A DNA stretch of 39,089 bases from Paracoccaceae bacterium. GTDB taxonomy: Bacteria; Pseudomonadota; Alphaproteobacteria; Rhodobacterales; Rhodobacteraceae. Position 1 is the stretch's first letter. Each line of letters opens with the position of its first letter. Under the pieces are notes generated by a model. That model ran no database searches and had not been told where the DNA came from. It saw nothing but the letters and a program-made list of their open reading frames with translations. Location of the stretch: assembly GCA_022448245.1 (NCBI GenBank), contig JAKVCO010000029.1:1-39089 (forward strand), in the 5' to 3' direction. Below, in pieces: positions 7,967-15,624 of the stretch. The position numbers were made by a program, and so were the translations under genes.

Positions 7967-8815
7967 ATGGTTGCGCCCAAGACCAATGACTACACGACGA
8001 TCACTGCAAAGCCCTTTGCCCCGAACTTGGGCGCTGAGATCTATGGTGTGGACCTGAGCCAACCCGTCCCCGACGACCAATTCGCCGAGATCGAGGACGC
8101 CTTCGCCACCTACCAGGTGCTCTTCTTCAAAGATCAAAAGGAAATCCCGCCTGCGCAGCACATCGAGTTCGGCAAACGCTTCGGCCCGCTCCATGCTCAC
8201 CCGGCGGCACCGACGATGGAGGGGTTCCCGGAGATTTTCGAGATCCACGCCACCAAGAACTCCAAGGTCGCCAATGGGGAGTTCTGGCATTCGGACGTGT
8301 CTTGCGATGACACGCCGCCTCTCGGGACGATGCTGCAAATCCACATCCTGCCGCCCTGCGGTGGCGATACATTGTTTAGCGATATGTACCGTGCTTACGA
8401 GGACCTCTCCGAGCCGATGAAGAAGATGCTCGACGGGATGGAAGCGCTGCACAGCTCCGAGCACATCTACAAAGGCCGCTACAGCGACCGCGGCAAGAAA
8501 GACGCCGACATCGATTGCCCCGAGGCCGTGCACCCGATCGTGCGCACGCATCCGATCACGGGGCGAAAGTGCCTCTTTGTGAACAGAACTTTCACGACGA
8601 AGGTGCTCGGTGTCACCGATCACGAGAGCGAAGCGCTCCTTAAGATGCTCTTTGAGCATTGCGAGCATATCAACTATCAAATTCGCTTCCGCTGGTCGCT
8701 CAATGACATGGCGTTCTGGGACAATAGGTGCTGTATGCACCGGGCGATCTGGGATTACTGGCCCGCAGAGAGAAAAGGCCGCCGTGTCACTGTAAAGGGC
8801 GAGCGGCCGGTCTAA
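7967..8815 (+). CDS. TauD/TfdA-family Fe(II)/2-oxoglutarate-dependent dioxygenase
   Basis: A 282-residue non-heme iron dioxygenase that couples 2-oxoglutarate decarboxylation to substrate hydroxylation. The iron facial triad is visible: His108 and Asp110 in FWHSDVS, and distal His258 in CCMHRAIWDYWP. An Arg cluster near 269-273 is positioned to bind the 2-oxoglutarate carboxylate. The start at 7967 is chosen because GGAGG lies five bases upstream and the length fits TauD (~283). An earlier ATG at 7868 falls inside the promoter dyads. It is divergent from the LysR gene and 39 bases ahead of the alcohol dehydrogenase, so the two probably act in series. Possible substrates include sulfonates, aryloxyacids and related compounds; sequence alone does not decide. 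Confidence 0.87.
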   Translation: MVAPKTNDYTTITAKPFAPNLGAEIYGVDLSQPVPDDQFAEIEDAFATYQVLFFKDQKEIPPAQHIEFGKRFGPLHAHPAAPTMEGFPEIFEIHATKNSKVANGEFWHSDVSCDDTPPLGTMLQIHILPPCGGDTLFSDMYRAYEDLSEPMKKMLDGMEALHSSEHIYKGRYSDRGKKDADIDCPEAVHPIVRTHPITGRKCLFVNRTFTTKVLGVTDHESEALLKMLFEHCEHINYQIRFRWSLNDMAFWDNRCCMHRAIWDYWPAERKGRRVTVKGERPV

Positions 8816-8854
8816 TTCGCAGGCCAAAGGTTCGGTAGCCTTGGGAGGGGTGCG

Positions 8855-9889
8855 ATGCGCGCGGCAGTTGTCAGAGAGTTCAAAGAAGATCTGTCCATCG
8901 AAACGGTCGCCGACCCCGAATGCCCAGCCAACGGCGTGGTGCTTGAGGTGGCGGCCTGTGGCGTGTGCCGCTCCGATTATCACGGTTGGACAGGCGGGCA
9001 CCCCAAGGTGCAAAACGGCTCCATCCTCGGGCACGAATATTGCGGCACCGTCGTGGAGGCGGGTGTACAGTCCAAGCACAAGGTGGGGGAGCGCCTTATC
9101 GCGCCGTTCATTCTGGCTTGCGGTAGCTGCCCGTCGTGCCAGACCGGAGTCTCCAACGCCTGCGCCGATCAGATCGTGCCCGGCTTCGGCACGCCGGGCG
9201 CCTATGCTGAATACGTGGCCGTGCCCTTTGACCACAATCTAGTGCATCTGCCGGAGACGATGACACCTGCGCTTGCCGCGGGTCTTGGATGCCGGGTGAC
9301 GACTGCCTGGCACGCGCTCACCGACCGCGCCGCCGTCGCCGCGGGGGAGTGGGTGGCCGTCCACGGTACAGGGGGCATCGGGCTTTCTGTGCTGCTTTTG
9401 GCCAAGATGTTGGGCTGCCAGGTCGTGGTCGTCGATGTGGTGGATGAGAAGCTCGAACATGCGGTGCGTCACGGCGCCGACGCCACGGTCAACGCCGCGC
9501 GCGAGGACGTGGCCGAGGCGATCAGGGAGATCACCAAGGGCGGCGCGCAGGTTTCGATCGAAGCGCTGGGGATCGAGCAGACGACCAATGCCTCCATCGA
9601 TTGTCTGGCAACACTGGGTCGTCATGTGCAGGTGGGCATGCCGTCCGGCGACGGTCTGATGACCGTGAACATGCGCGGCATCTACACCAAGCAGCTCTCT
9701 TTCTATGGCACGCGTGGGATGCCCTCGTGGAAGTATCCGCGCCTCCTCGACATGATCGAGCGGGGCGATGTGGATATCAACCCCATGGTCGCCCGCGAGG
9801 TGAAGCTTGAAGAGGCCAGTGCAGAGCTTCGCGCGATGTCGGGCCCCACATCGCCCGGTACCGCCGTCATCACTGAATTTTCAGTATAG
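8855..9889 (+). CDS. Zinc-dependent alcohol dehydrogenase (MDR superfamily)
   Basis: A 344-residue NAD(P)-dependent dehydrogenase of the medium-chain family. The catalytic zinc ligands appear as the Cys in ACGVCRSDYHGW and the His-Glu pair in ILGHEYCG. The four structural-zinc cysteines lie in ACGSCPSCQTGVSNAC. The nucleotide-binding Rossmann motif GTGGIGLSVLLLAKMLG begins at about residue 170. The ATG is preceded by GGGAGGGG. It follows the dioxygenase on the same strand, so it may oxidise the alcohol or aldehyde released by that hydroxylation. The specific substrate is not known. Confidence 0.88.
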   Translation: MRAAVVREFKEDLSIETVADPECPANGVVLEVAACGVCRSDYHGWTGGHPKVQNGSILGHEYCGTVVEAGVQSKHKVGERLIAPFILACGSCPSCQTGVSNACADQIVPGFGTPGAYAEYVAVPFDHNLVHLPETMTPALAAGLGCRVTTAWHALTDRAAVAAGEWVAVHGTGGIGLSVLLLAKMLGCQVVVVDVVDEKLEHAVRHGADATVNAAREDVAEAIREITKGGAQVSIEALGIEQTTNASIDCLATLGRHVQVGMPSGDGLMTVNMRGIYTKQLSFYGTRGMPSWKYPRLLDMIERGDVDINPMVAREVKLEEASAELRAMSGPTSPGTAVITEFSV

Positions 9890-10039
9890 TTTCCAGCCAG
9901 CCCCTCCGACCGGAAATGCCCGACCTCTCTTAAATTTGTGTGGCGGTGGCTTGCCGAATGGGCAGGCCCATCTACTTGCAATCTGCGCCAAAATGGCACA
10001 GCAAACGAGTTACCTGAAACGAGGGGAAGAGCAGCCAAG
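9890..10039 (+). other. Intergenic leader of the metal-uptake-like + operon
   Basis: This 150-base gap precedes the first gene of the six-gene + operon and must hold its promoter. I see a short dyad GCCA-AAA-TGGC at 9987-9997 and a GC hairpin-like stretch around 9952-9970. I see no clear Zur box (an A/T-rich TGTTATA-type palindrome) and no cobalamin-riboswitch elements on the + strand. Confidence 0.3.
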
Positions 10040-10618
10040 ATGGGGCGAATGGTTACGATCGCAGGGGTCGCCTGCGCGGCACTCGTTGCGGTGGCGGCAG
10101 CGGTTTTCCTGACCGGTGGTGAGGCCGCAGACGACACGCAGACCTACACGGCCCCGGGGTTGGAGCCTTTGACGGTCGCCGACGCGCAAGACAAGTTCTT
10201 CCTGCTGACGCCCGCGCTGCTTCTCGTGGTCTACGAGGCCTTCGGTGAGGTTCAGGAAGATACGATCTATGACACGCTGGCCGACGTCACCCACGGCGAC
10301 GCGCTCGAATATCTCTATCTCGAGCGTGTGGGCGCCATGAAGGGCGGCGGGCTCGAAGAGGCCGATCAGACGATCCACGAGATCAAGCTTCTGAGCACCC
10401 AGGTAAAACGCTCCAGCAGCGAGCTGGCGATCGATGCCTCCTGGCAGGTGATCGGCACTGTGGGCCACGCAGAGCATCTTCACGTGCGCGGCAACACCTA
10501 CAGCGCCGATCTGACGGTCGCGCCCATCGACGGTGCTTGGCGCATCACTGATTTCACGCTTCTCGATGTGAACCGCGACGAAGCTGGAGAAACCTTTCTC
10601 GCTGAGCAAACGAACTGA
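10040..10618 (+). CDS. Membrane-anchored periplasmic protein with a His motif, metal-uptake operon
   Basis: A 192-residue protein with an N-terminal hydrophobic helix (about residues 5-24) and no lipobox, so it is anchored in or exported across the inner membrane. The C-terminal half carries a His-containing motif GHAEHLHVRGN (residues 142-152), followed by DGAWRITDFTLLD. From memory, this resembles a G-H-x-x-H-x-H pattern in small periplasmic partners of MacB-like ABC transporters, but I cannot name the family. The start at 10040 is preferred over a frame open to 9938 because it gives a proper N-terminal helix. The stop overlaps the ATPase start (TGATG). The likely role is a metal-binding accessory of the transporter encoded next to it. 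Confidence 0.6.
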   Translation: MGRMVTIAGVACAALVAVAAAVFLTGGEAADDTQTYTAPGLEPLTVADAQDKFFLLTPALLLVVYEAFGEVQEDTIYDTLADVTHGDALEYLYLERVGAMKGGGLEEADQTIHEIKLLSTQVKRSSSELAIDASWQVIGTVGHAEHLHVRGNTYSADLTVAPIDGAWRITDFTLLDVNRDEAGETFLAEQTN

Positions 10619-11286
10619 TGGTTCGGGTCGAGGGGGTTCGTTTCGGCTACGGCGCCGGAGGGTTTCGGCTTCATGTGCCGTCCTTTGTGCTCGAAGATCG
10701 CGAGAGGGTGGCCATCGTTGGCCCCAGCGGCAGCGGTAAGACCACGCTTTTGAACCTGATCGCAGGCATTTTGGTGCCTGAAGAGGGTAAGATCGATGTG
10801 GCGGGCATCGATGTCACAGCTCTCAATGAGACGGGCCGCCGTCGGTTCCGTGCAAGCCAAATTGGCTTTGTCTTTCAGGACTTTGCGCTGCTGGACTACC
10901 TCTCCGCACGCCAGAATATCTACTATCCGTACCGCATCACACCGGCGCTGAAGCTCGACGCCGAGGTGCGCGACCGGGCTCAGGCCTTGGCCAACGCCTG
11001 CGGGATCGGCGACAAGCTTGATCGCCATCCCTCCGCACTCAGCCAGGGCGAGCAGCAGCGTGTGGCGATCTGCCGAGCACTTGTCACGCAGCCCAAGCTC
11101 ATCCTCTCGGACGAGGCGACAGGCAATCTCGACCCCGACAGCAAGGTGCGCATCCTCGATCTGCTCTTCGAGCAAGCCCAAGCCGCAGGTGCGGCGGTGC
11201 TGGCGGTGACCCACGACCACGAGCTTCTGCCGCGCTTTGAGCGCGTGTTGGATTTCGCCCAGTTCCGGGAGAAAGCCCCAGCATGA
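10618..11286 (+). CDS. ABC transporter ATP-binding protein (LolD/MacB type)
   Basis: A 222-residue ATPase. It has Walker A GPSGSGKTT at residues 35-43, a Q-loop in FVFQDFALLDYLSARQN, signature LSQGEQQRVAI, Walker B LILSDEATGNLD and the switch His in VTHDHE. The NLD ending of Walker B and the overall length place it with LolD/MacB/FtsE-type ATPases, which work with FtsX-like permeases. The start overlaps the upstream stop and the end overlaps the permease start (ATGA). Systems of this mechanotransmission type usually drive periplasmic work and not import through a channel. Here the companions are metal-binding proteins. Confidence 0.88.
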   Translation: MVRVEGVRFGYGAGGFRLHVPSFVLEDRERVAIVGPSGSGKTTLLNLIAGILVPEEGKIDVAGIDVTALNETGRRRFRASQIGFVFQDFALLDYLSARQNIYYPYRITPALKLDAEVRDRAQALANACGIGDKLDRHPSALSQGEQQRVAICRALVTQPKLILSDEATGNLDPDSKVRILDLLFEQAQAAGAAVLAVTHDHELLPRFERVLDFAQFREKAPA

Positions 11287-12452
11287 ACGCGCTCTATCTC
11301 GCCTTCGCGTATCTTCGCTATCACTGGGCACGCAGCCTCGTGCTGGTGCTTGTGGCCGCGCTCATCATGTTTGTGCCGGTTGCCACGCAGACACTTTTGT
11401 CTTCCAGCGAACGCGCCCTTGTCGCGCGCGGTGAGGCGACACCGCTCCTCCTTGGCAGCCGGGGCTCCCAACTCGATCTGACGATGGCTGCGCTCTACTT
11501 CGGTGAGGAACGCCCCGATCCCGTGCCCATGCGTGAGGTGGAGACGGTGTGGGACAGCGGCCTAGGCGTGCCAATCCCTGTCCATACGGCGTTTTCGTCG
11601 AGCGGGTTCCGCATCGTGGGCACCACTATCGACTATTTCGACTTCCGCCAACTCACCGTCAGCGACGGCCGGGGCCTATCACTTTTGGGTGATGCGGTCA
11701 TCGGCGCCAAGGTCGCAGAAGCGCTCGGCAAAGGGGCAGGGGACGCGCTGGTGTCGTCGCCCGAAAACCTCTTTGACCTCGACGGGGTCTACCCGCTGGA
11801 GATGCCCATCGTGGGCGTGCTGGAGCAAACGAACACACCCGATGACGAGGCGATCTTCGTCGACATCAAAACGGCTTGGGTCATTCAGGGCATCGGCCAT
11901 GGGCACGAAGACGTCGTGACTGCCACCGAGGTAGCAAACGGAACGGCAGCGCTCGCCAATGCGGCGGTGGTCCAATACCAGCGGATTACCTCTGAAAACA
12001 TTGAGAGCTTTCACTTCCACGGCAGTCAGGACGATTTCCCAACCTCTGCCGTGATCGTGGTGCCCAACGACACGCGGTCAGCCACGATCCTTAAAGGTCG
12101 CTACCTCGATGCCGAAGGCCCCACGCAGCTCATTGAGCCTGCCGGCGTCATTCAGAGCCTCGTGGACCGTATATTCCGCATCAAAGCGCTGCTCGATGTC
12201 GTCACGGGCATCATCGCCGTCGCCGCCTTCGCAGCGATCGGGCTTGCGGTCTTCCTGAGCTACAGGCTTCGTGCCCGCGAAATAGCCACCGCCGTGAAAC
12301 TCGGGGCGCGGCGGGGCATGGTCTTGCGCCTCTTGTCGTCCGAGACTGTCACTTTACTATTAATTGCGGGAGGTATTGCTGCCGTTGGTGCCGCAATCGT
12401 GTCGCAAAATGCAGAAGCGTGGACGGGGTGGTTGCTAACCCTTGGCGCGTAA
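11283..12452 (+). CDS. FtsX-like ABC transporter permease
   Basis: The 389-residue membrane partner of the upstream ATPase. One transmembrane helix lies near residues 16-37, followed by a large periplasmic domain of about 250 residues. The FtsX core follows: a helix at about 300-325, the cytoplasmic coupling segment RAREIATAVKLGARRGMVLRLLSSE, and a helix at about 350-372. The family normally has a fourth helix. Here only about 14 residues (ending WLLTLGA) follow, so the last helix is missing or very short. No frame continues it before the next gene, which starts 15 bases on. Function with a reduced helix count is uncertain. Confidence 0.82.
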   Translation: MNALYLAFAYLRYHWARSLVLVLVAALIMFVPVATQTLLSSSERALVARGEATPLLLGSRGSQLDLTMAALYFGEERPDPVPMREVETVWDSGLGVPIPVHTAFSSSGFRIVGTTIDYFDFRQLTVSDGRGLSLLGDAVIGAKVAEALGKGAGDALVSSPENLFDLDGVYPLEMPIVGVLEQTNTPDDEAIFVDIKTAWVIQGIGHGHEDVVTATEVANGTAALANAAVVQYQRITSENIESFHFHGSQDDFPTSAVIVVPNDTRSATILKGRYLDAEGPTQLIEPAGVIQSLVDRIFRIKALLDVVTGIIAVAAFAAIGLAVFLSYRLRAREIATAVKLGARRGMVLRLLSSETVTLLLIAGGIAAVGAAIVSQNAEAWTGWLLTLGA

Positions 12453-12467
12453 TTTGAAAGGACCTTC

Positions 12468-13241
12468 ATGAAACATCTTCTCGGGGCTTCGCTCGTCTCG
12501 ATGATCGCTGCTGCCCCTGCGCTCGCCCACTACGGCATGATCATCCCGAATGACCCCATGATCAGCCAGGACGACGGGCGCGAAGTTGCGCTGACGATGT
12601 CCTTCTCTCACCCGTTCGAGCTCGACGGCATGATGCTGGATCGCCCGGTTTCCTTCTCCGTGACGCATGAGGGCGCTGAGACGGATCTGCTCGGTGGCCT
12701 CGAGGGTGAGACGATCATGGACGACCAGGGCTACACACTTGACTACCGTCTTGATCGCCCCGGCACCTACATCTTCGCGATGGAGCCGCAGCCATATTGG
12801 GAGCCTGCCGAAGACGCCTTCATCATCCACTACACCAAGACCTACGTGACTGCCTTTGGCGACGACGAGGGCTGGGATACCGAGCTTGGTCTCAAGACCG
12901 AGATCGTGCCGCTGTCGAAGCCCTTCGGCCTGTGGGAGCGTAACGTCTTCCAAGGTATCGTGAAGCTCGACGGTGAGGCTGTGCCCTACGCCGAGGTCGA
13001 GGTTGAGTTCTTCAACGAAGGCGGTGACGCCACTGTCCCTGATGAGCTGATGATCACGCAGACCGTCAAGGCGGACGCCAACGGCGTTTTCACCTATGCG
13101 CCGCCGTCGCATGGTTGGTGGGGTTTCGCAGCGCTCAACACCGCTGACTACACGCTCACCGAAGAATCCTCCGGCGAAGAGAAAGACGTCGAACTCGGCG
13201 CCGTGATCTGGGTCCGTTTCGAAGAATGGACCGGCCAGTGA
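12468..13241 (+). CDS. DUF4198 (NikK-like) periplasmic protein
   Basis: A 257-residue exported protein with a clear Sec signal (residues 1-20, ending APALA). The mature chain would begin with His (HYGMIIPND). It has beta-rich DUF4198 features: DREVALTMSFSHPFE-type strands, a conserved central Trp/Tyr region (EPQPYWEPAEDAF), and a C-terminal half with GIVKLDGEAVPYAEVEVEFF resembling carboxypeptidase-regulatory-like folds. DUF4198 proteins occur as NikK, an extra component of some nickel/cobalt ECF importers. An AAGGA Shine-Dalgarno precedes the ATG. It is followed by a NikL-like gene with GTGA overlap. A role in periplasmic Ni/Co/Zn handling is inferred from family and context. Confidence 0.75.
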   Translation: MKHLLGASLVSMIAAAPALAHYGMIIPNDPMISQDDGREVALTMSFSHPFELDGMMLDRPVSFSVTHEGAETDLLGGLEGETIMDDQGYTLDYRLDRPGTYIFAMEPQPYWEPAEDAFIIHYTKTYVTAFGDDEGWDTELGLKTEIVPLSKPFGLWERNVFQGIVKLDGEAVPYAEVEVEFFNEGGDATVPDELMITQTVKADANGVFTYAPPSHGWWGFAALNTADYTLTEESSGEEKDVELGAVIWVRFEEWTGQ

Positions 13242-13573
13242 TCCGGGCGCTTTCCACTGCCGCACTTCTTGTTGCAGCACCGATCGGTGCTGCGGCTCAC
13301 CAGCTCGTGGTTTTCGCGTCGGTCGATTGCGAGGCCGTGACGGTGGAGGCCAAGTTCTCTAGCGGCCGTATCGCTCAGAAGGGCGATGTGCGGGTGCTGG
13401 ACGGCGAAAACACGCTTCTTACCGAGACGACCCTCGAAACAAACGGCACGGCGACGATCCCGCTTGCGAGTGTTGATCACTCCACCGGCCTTCTCATCGA
13501 GGTCGATACAGGCGGGCACGACAATTACTGGATCGTCACGCCCGAAGACATCGCCCGAAACTGCGGGAGCTAA
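13238..13573 (+). CDS. NikL-like small periplasmic protein
   Basis: A 111-residue exported protein. The signal peptide is residues 1-20 (ending GAAA) and the mature N-terminus is His-Gln-Leu. The sequence HQLVVFASVDCEAVTVEAKFSSG and a following beta-sandwich segment (GDVRVLDGENTLL, TNGTATIPL) match the pattern of NikL, the small periplasmic partner in NikMLKQO nickel/cobalt importers. Unlike standard NikL, I see no C-terminal transmembrane helix. The GTG start overlaps the DUF4198 stop (GTGA). The usual core of such importers (NikM/CbiM, NikQ, NikO) is absent here, so these two proteins appear to serve a different transporter. Confidence 0.65.
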   Translation: MIRALSTAALLVAAPIGAAAHQLVVFASVDCEAVTVEAKFSSGRIAQKGDVRVLDGENTLLTETTLETNGTATIPLASVDHSTGLLIEVDTGGHDNYWIVTPEDIARNCGS

Positions 13574-13575
13574 CC

Positions 13576-14481
13576 TTGCACCATCCCCTTCGATCCACCC
13601 TTTGGGGTGCCGCTGTCGCATTCGTTGGCACTGGCGTTGCTGCCCAAGAGGCGCCCAGCGTCATCGCCGTGAACTACCCGCTCGCCTACTTTGCTGAACG
13701 CCTTGCGGGCGATGCGATGGACGTGAACTTCCCCGTACCTGCGGGCGTTGATCCCTCCTTCTGGCGCCCGTCTATCTCGGACATCAGCACCGTGCAGGGC
13801 GCTGACCTTGTCCTCCTGAACGGGGCAGGGTTTGCGACATGGATCGACCGTGTGTCGCTGTCGCGCTCGCGGCTGGTGAACACGTCGCGCGGGATCGAAG
13901 ATCAGTTCATCGTGACCGAAAGCATCACCCACAGCCATGGCGATGGGGGGGAGCATTCCCATGAGGGTCTGGCCACCTACACATGGCTGAACCCCACGCT
14001 GGCCTCCGCTCAGGCTGAGGTGATTGCGGGCATGATGTCGGCCCGTGGTCTCGCGCCTGAAGCCGATGTGGACGCGGCTCTGACGGTGCTGAAGGGCGAT
14101 CTCGAGGCACTGCATCAGGAAGTCGCCACGGCGCTCTCTGCAGTTGTTGGCGTGCCCATGATCGCCACGCACCCACGCTACGAGTATCTCGCGGACCGTT
14201 ATGACCTCACCATCACCTCCCTCGAATGGGATGCTGGTGCAGCCCCAACCGAGGAGGAGCTTGCGCAGCTTTCTGACCTGATGGCCGAGACCGACGCGCA
14301 AGTGCTGATCTGGGAAGCTGAGCCGCCCGCCGAAGGGGCAGCGGCCACAGAGGCTCTGGGCCTTGCGAATGTCGTGTTCGAACCCATGGCACATGCGCCG
14401 AGCGATGGTGATTTCCTGTCGGCTTTCAGCAGTGCTGCAGCGGCGCTCGCTGATGCGGCGGGCGACCTACCGGCGAACTAA
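13576..14481 (+). CDS. ZnuA-like metal ABC transporter substrate-binding protein, divergent ligand set
   Basis: A 301-residue cluster A-I metal receptor with a signal peptide (residues 1-23, ending VAA). The TTG start follows GGGAG at six bases. A His-rich loop is present at 119-129 (HSH...HSH), as in ZnuA. Two usual metal-ligand histidines are replaced: the DPH-type motif reads GVDPSFWRPS (Ser61), and the HxWLDP-type motif reads TYTWLNP (Tyr135). His199 in THPRYEYL is kept. It is the last gene of the + operon and converges on the BtuF-like gene with a four-base gap. Metal binding by a different site, or by the His loop, is likely; the metal cannot be named. Confidence 0.82.
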   Translation: MHHPLRSTLWGAAVAFVGTGVAAQEAPSVIAVNYPLAYFAERLAGDAMDVNFPVPAGVDPSFWRPSISDISTVQGADLVLLNGAGFATWIDRVSLSRSRLVNTSRGIEDQFIVTESITHSHGDGGEHSHEGLATYTWLNPTLASAQAEVIAGMMSARGLAPEADVDAALTVLKGDLEALHQEVATALSAVVGVPMIATHPRYEYLADRYDLTITSLEWDAGAAPTEEELAQLSDLMAETDAQVLIWEAEPPAEGAAATEALGLANVVFEPMAHAPSDGDFLSAFSSAAAALADAAGDLPAN

Positions 14482-14485
14482 GCGC

Positions 14486-15259
14486 TTACTTCAACGCCGC
14501 TACAATAGCGTCAAGCCCGTCGGTCAGCGCCGCCGGGCCCGGCTGCAGAATAAGGGGTGACTTGATCTCGCGTATGCGGCCGTCGCGGATGGCGGGAATG
14601 GTATCCCATCCCGGCCTCGCGGCGATCTTTTCGGGCCGCACTTTCTTCCCACACCACGATGCCAAGATCACATCCGGGGCGGCGTCGATGACGGCCTCAG
14701 AGCTAACGATCCGATCAGTGGCAGCTTGAGCCTCTGCCTGAACCGGAAACACCTCTAGGCCGCCTGCGATGCCCACGAGTTCCGACACCCATTTGATGCC
14801 GGAAATCATTGGGTCGTCCCATTCCTCGAAATACACACGCGGCCTTGCGGGCCCAGCAGCCGACGCCACCTCGGCCAAACGCGCCTCGTAGCTCGCAGCC
14901 AGCGTCTCGGCCCGCACGGCTTGGCCGACCGTCGCGCCCAGATGCCGGATCATGTTCAAAATCCCTGCGATATCGCGCTGGTTATAGGCGGTGACCATGA
15001 CGCCTTCGCGGATCAGGCTTGCTGCGATGTCGGCCTGTAGGTCCGAGAACGTCAGCACCAGATCCGGATCGAGCGCGAGGACCTTCAGGATATCAGCCGA
15101 CGTGAAAGCCGAAACGCGGGGCTTTTCCTGCCGCACGCGTTGGGGCCGCACGGCGTAACCAGAGACGCCCACGATGCGGTCTTCCTCGCCCAGCAGATAG
15201 AGCGTCTCTACCGTTTCCTCGGTGAGGCAGACGATGCGTTCGGGCGGGAAGCGCTTCAT
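14486..15259 (-). CDS. BtuF-like cobalamin/siderophore-binding fold protein without signal peptide
   Basis: A 257-residue protein of the class III periplasmic-binding fold used by BtuF and FhuD. It shows RIVCLTEETVETLYLLGEEDRIVGVSGYA, then DPDLVLTFSDLQADI, a central helix, and a C-terminal PGWDTIPAIRDGRI segment. The start at 15259 is the ATG overlapping the upstream stop (ATGA). It places the first beta-strand at residue 8, so there is no signal peptide. Either it acts in the cytoplasm or export needs an upstream start; a longer frame upstream gives no plausible signal. It is the last gene of a B12-riboswitch operon, consistent with binding a corrinoid. No BtuC/BtuD partner is present here. 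Confidence 0.75.
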   Translation of the reverse strand: MKRFPPERIVCLTEETVETLYLLGEEDRIVGVSGYAVRPQRVRQEKPRVSAFTSADILKVLALDPDLVLTFSDLQADIAASLIREGVMVTAYNQRDIAGILNMIRHLGATVGQAVRAETLAASYEARLAEVASAAGPARPRVYFEEWDDPMISGIKWVSELVGIAGGLEVFPVQAEAQAATDRIVSSEAVIDAAPDVILASWCGKKVRPEKIAARPGWDTIPAIRDGRIREIKSPLILQPGPAALTDGLDAIVAALK

Positions 15260-15558
15260 AGCCCCGCGCGGCGCGCCTTTGCGCCACCGCGCCGCGTGGG
15301 CGTGGGAAGGCGCAAGTTCAGTTCCGCGAGCGGGTCTTCCGACGAAGCCGCCAAGAGCTCGCAAAAGACCGCAAGGGCAGGGGAGGCTGCGCTCGCAGGG
15401 CGTGCGCGTGCATAGGCCTGACTGGCCGCCTCGATATAGCTCTCATTGCCTTTCAGGGCGCCCAACCATTGAAGAAAACCGAGATGCCCCATTTCCTCGG
15501 CCTGATCCGGCGAAACGGGTCCGATATCGAGCTGAGCAATGGTGCGTTCAAGAAGCAT
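15256..15558 (-). CDS. Small helical protein of unknown function in the B12-riboswitch operon
   Basis: A 100-residue, mostly helical, soluble protein that I do not recognise. The N-terminus MLLERTIAQLDIGPVSP is followed by EEMGHLGFLQWLGALKGN, an Ala-rich helix, and an Arg-rich C-terminus. There is no signal peptide, membrane segment or metal motif. Its stop overlaps the BtuF-like start (ATGA), which supports it being translated. The frame is open to an ATG at 15615, ten bases after the receptor gene, giving 119 residues. Neither start has a strong Shine-Dalgarno sequence. Confidence 0.5.
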   Translation of the reverse strand: MLLERTIAQLDIGPVSPDQAEEMGHLGFLQWLGALKGNESYIEAASQAYARARPASAASPALAVFCELLAASSEDPLAELNLRLPTPTRRGGAKARRAGL

Positions 15559-15624
15559 GGCGTTTTCTTCGTAAGGGGCGGTGGGGCGGATGGGCGCGCA
15601 GCCTAGCGTGCCCATCGCAATCGC

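Noticed and set aside
7874..9235. 453-codon open frame on the - strand opposite the dioxygenase and alcohol dehydrogenase
   Set aside because: It spans two well-supported genes in antisense and has a low-complexity Arg/His-rich product.
9890..10039. Zur box or second B12 riboswitch upstream of the + metal operon
   Set aside because: I found no TGTTATA-type palindrome and no B12 box or CCGCAACTG block on the + strand.
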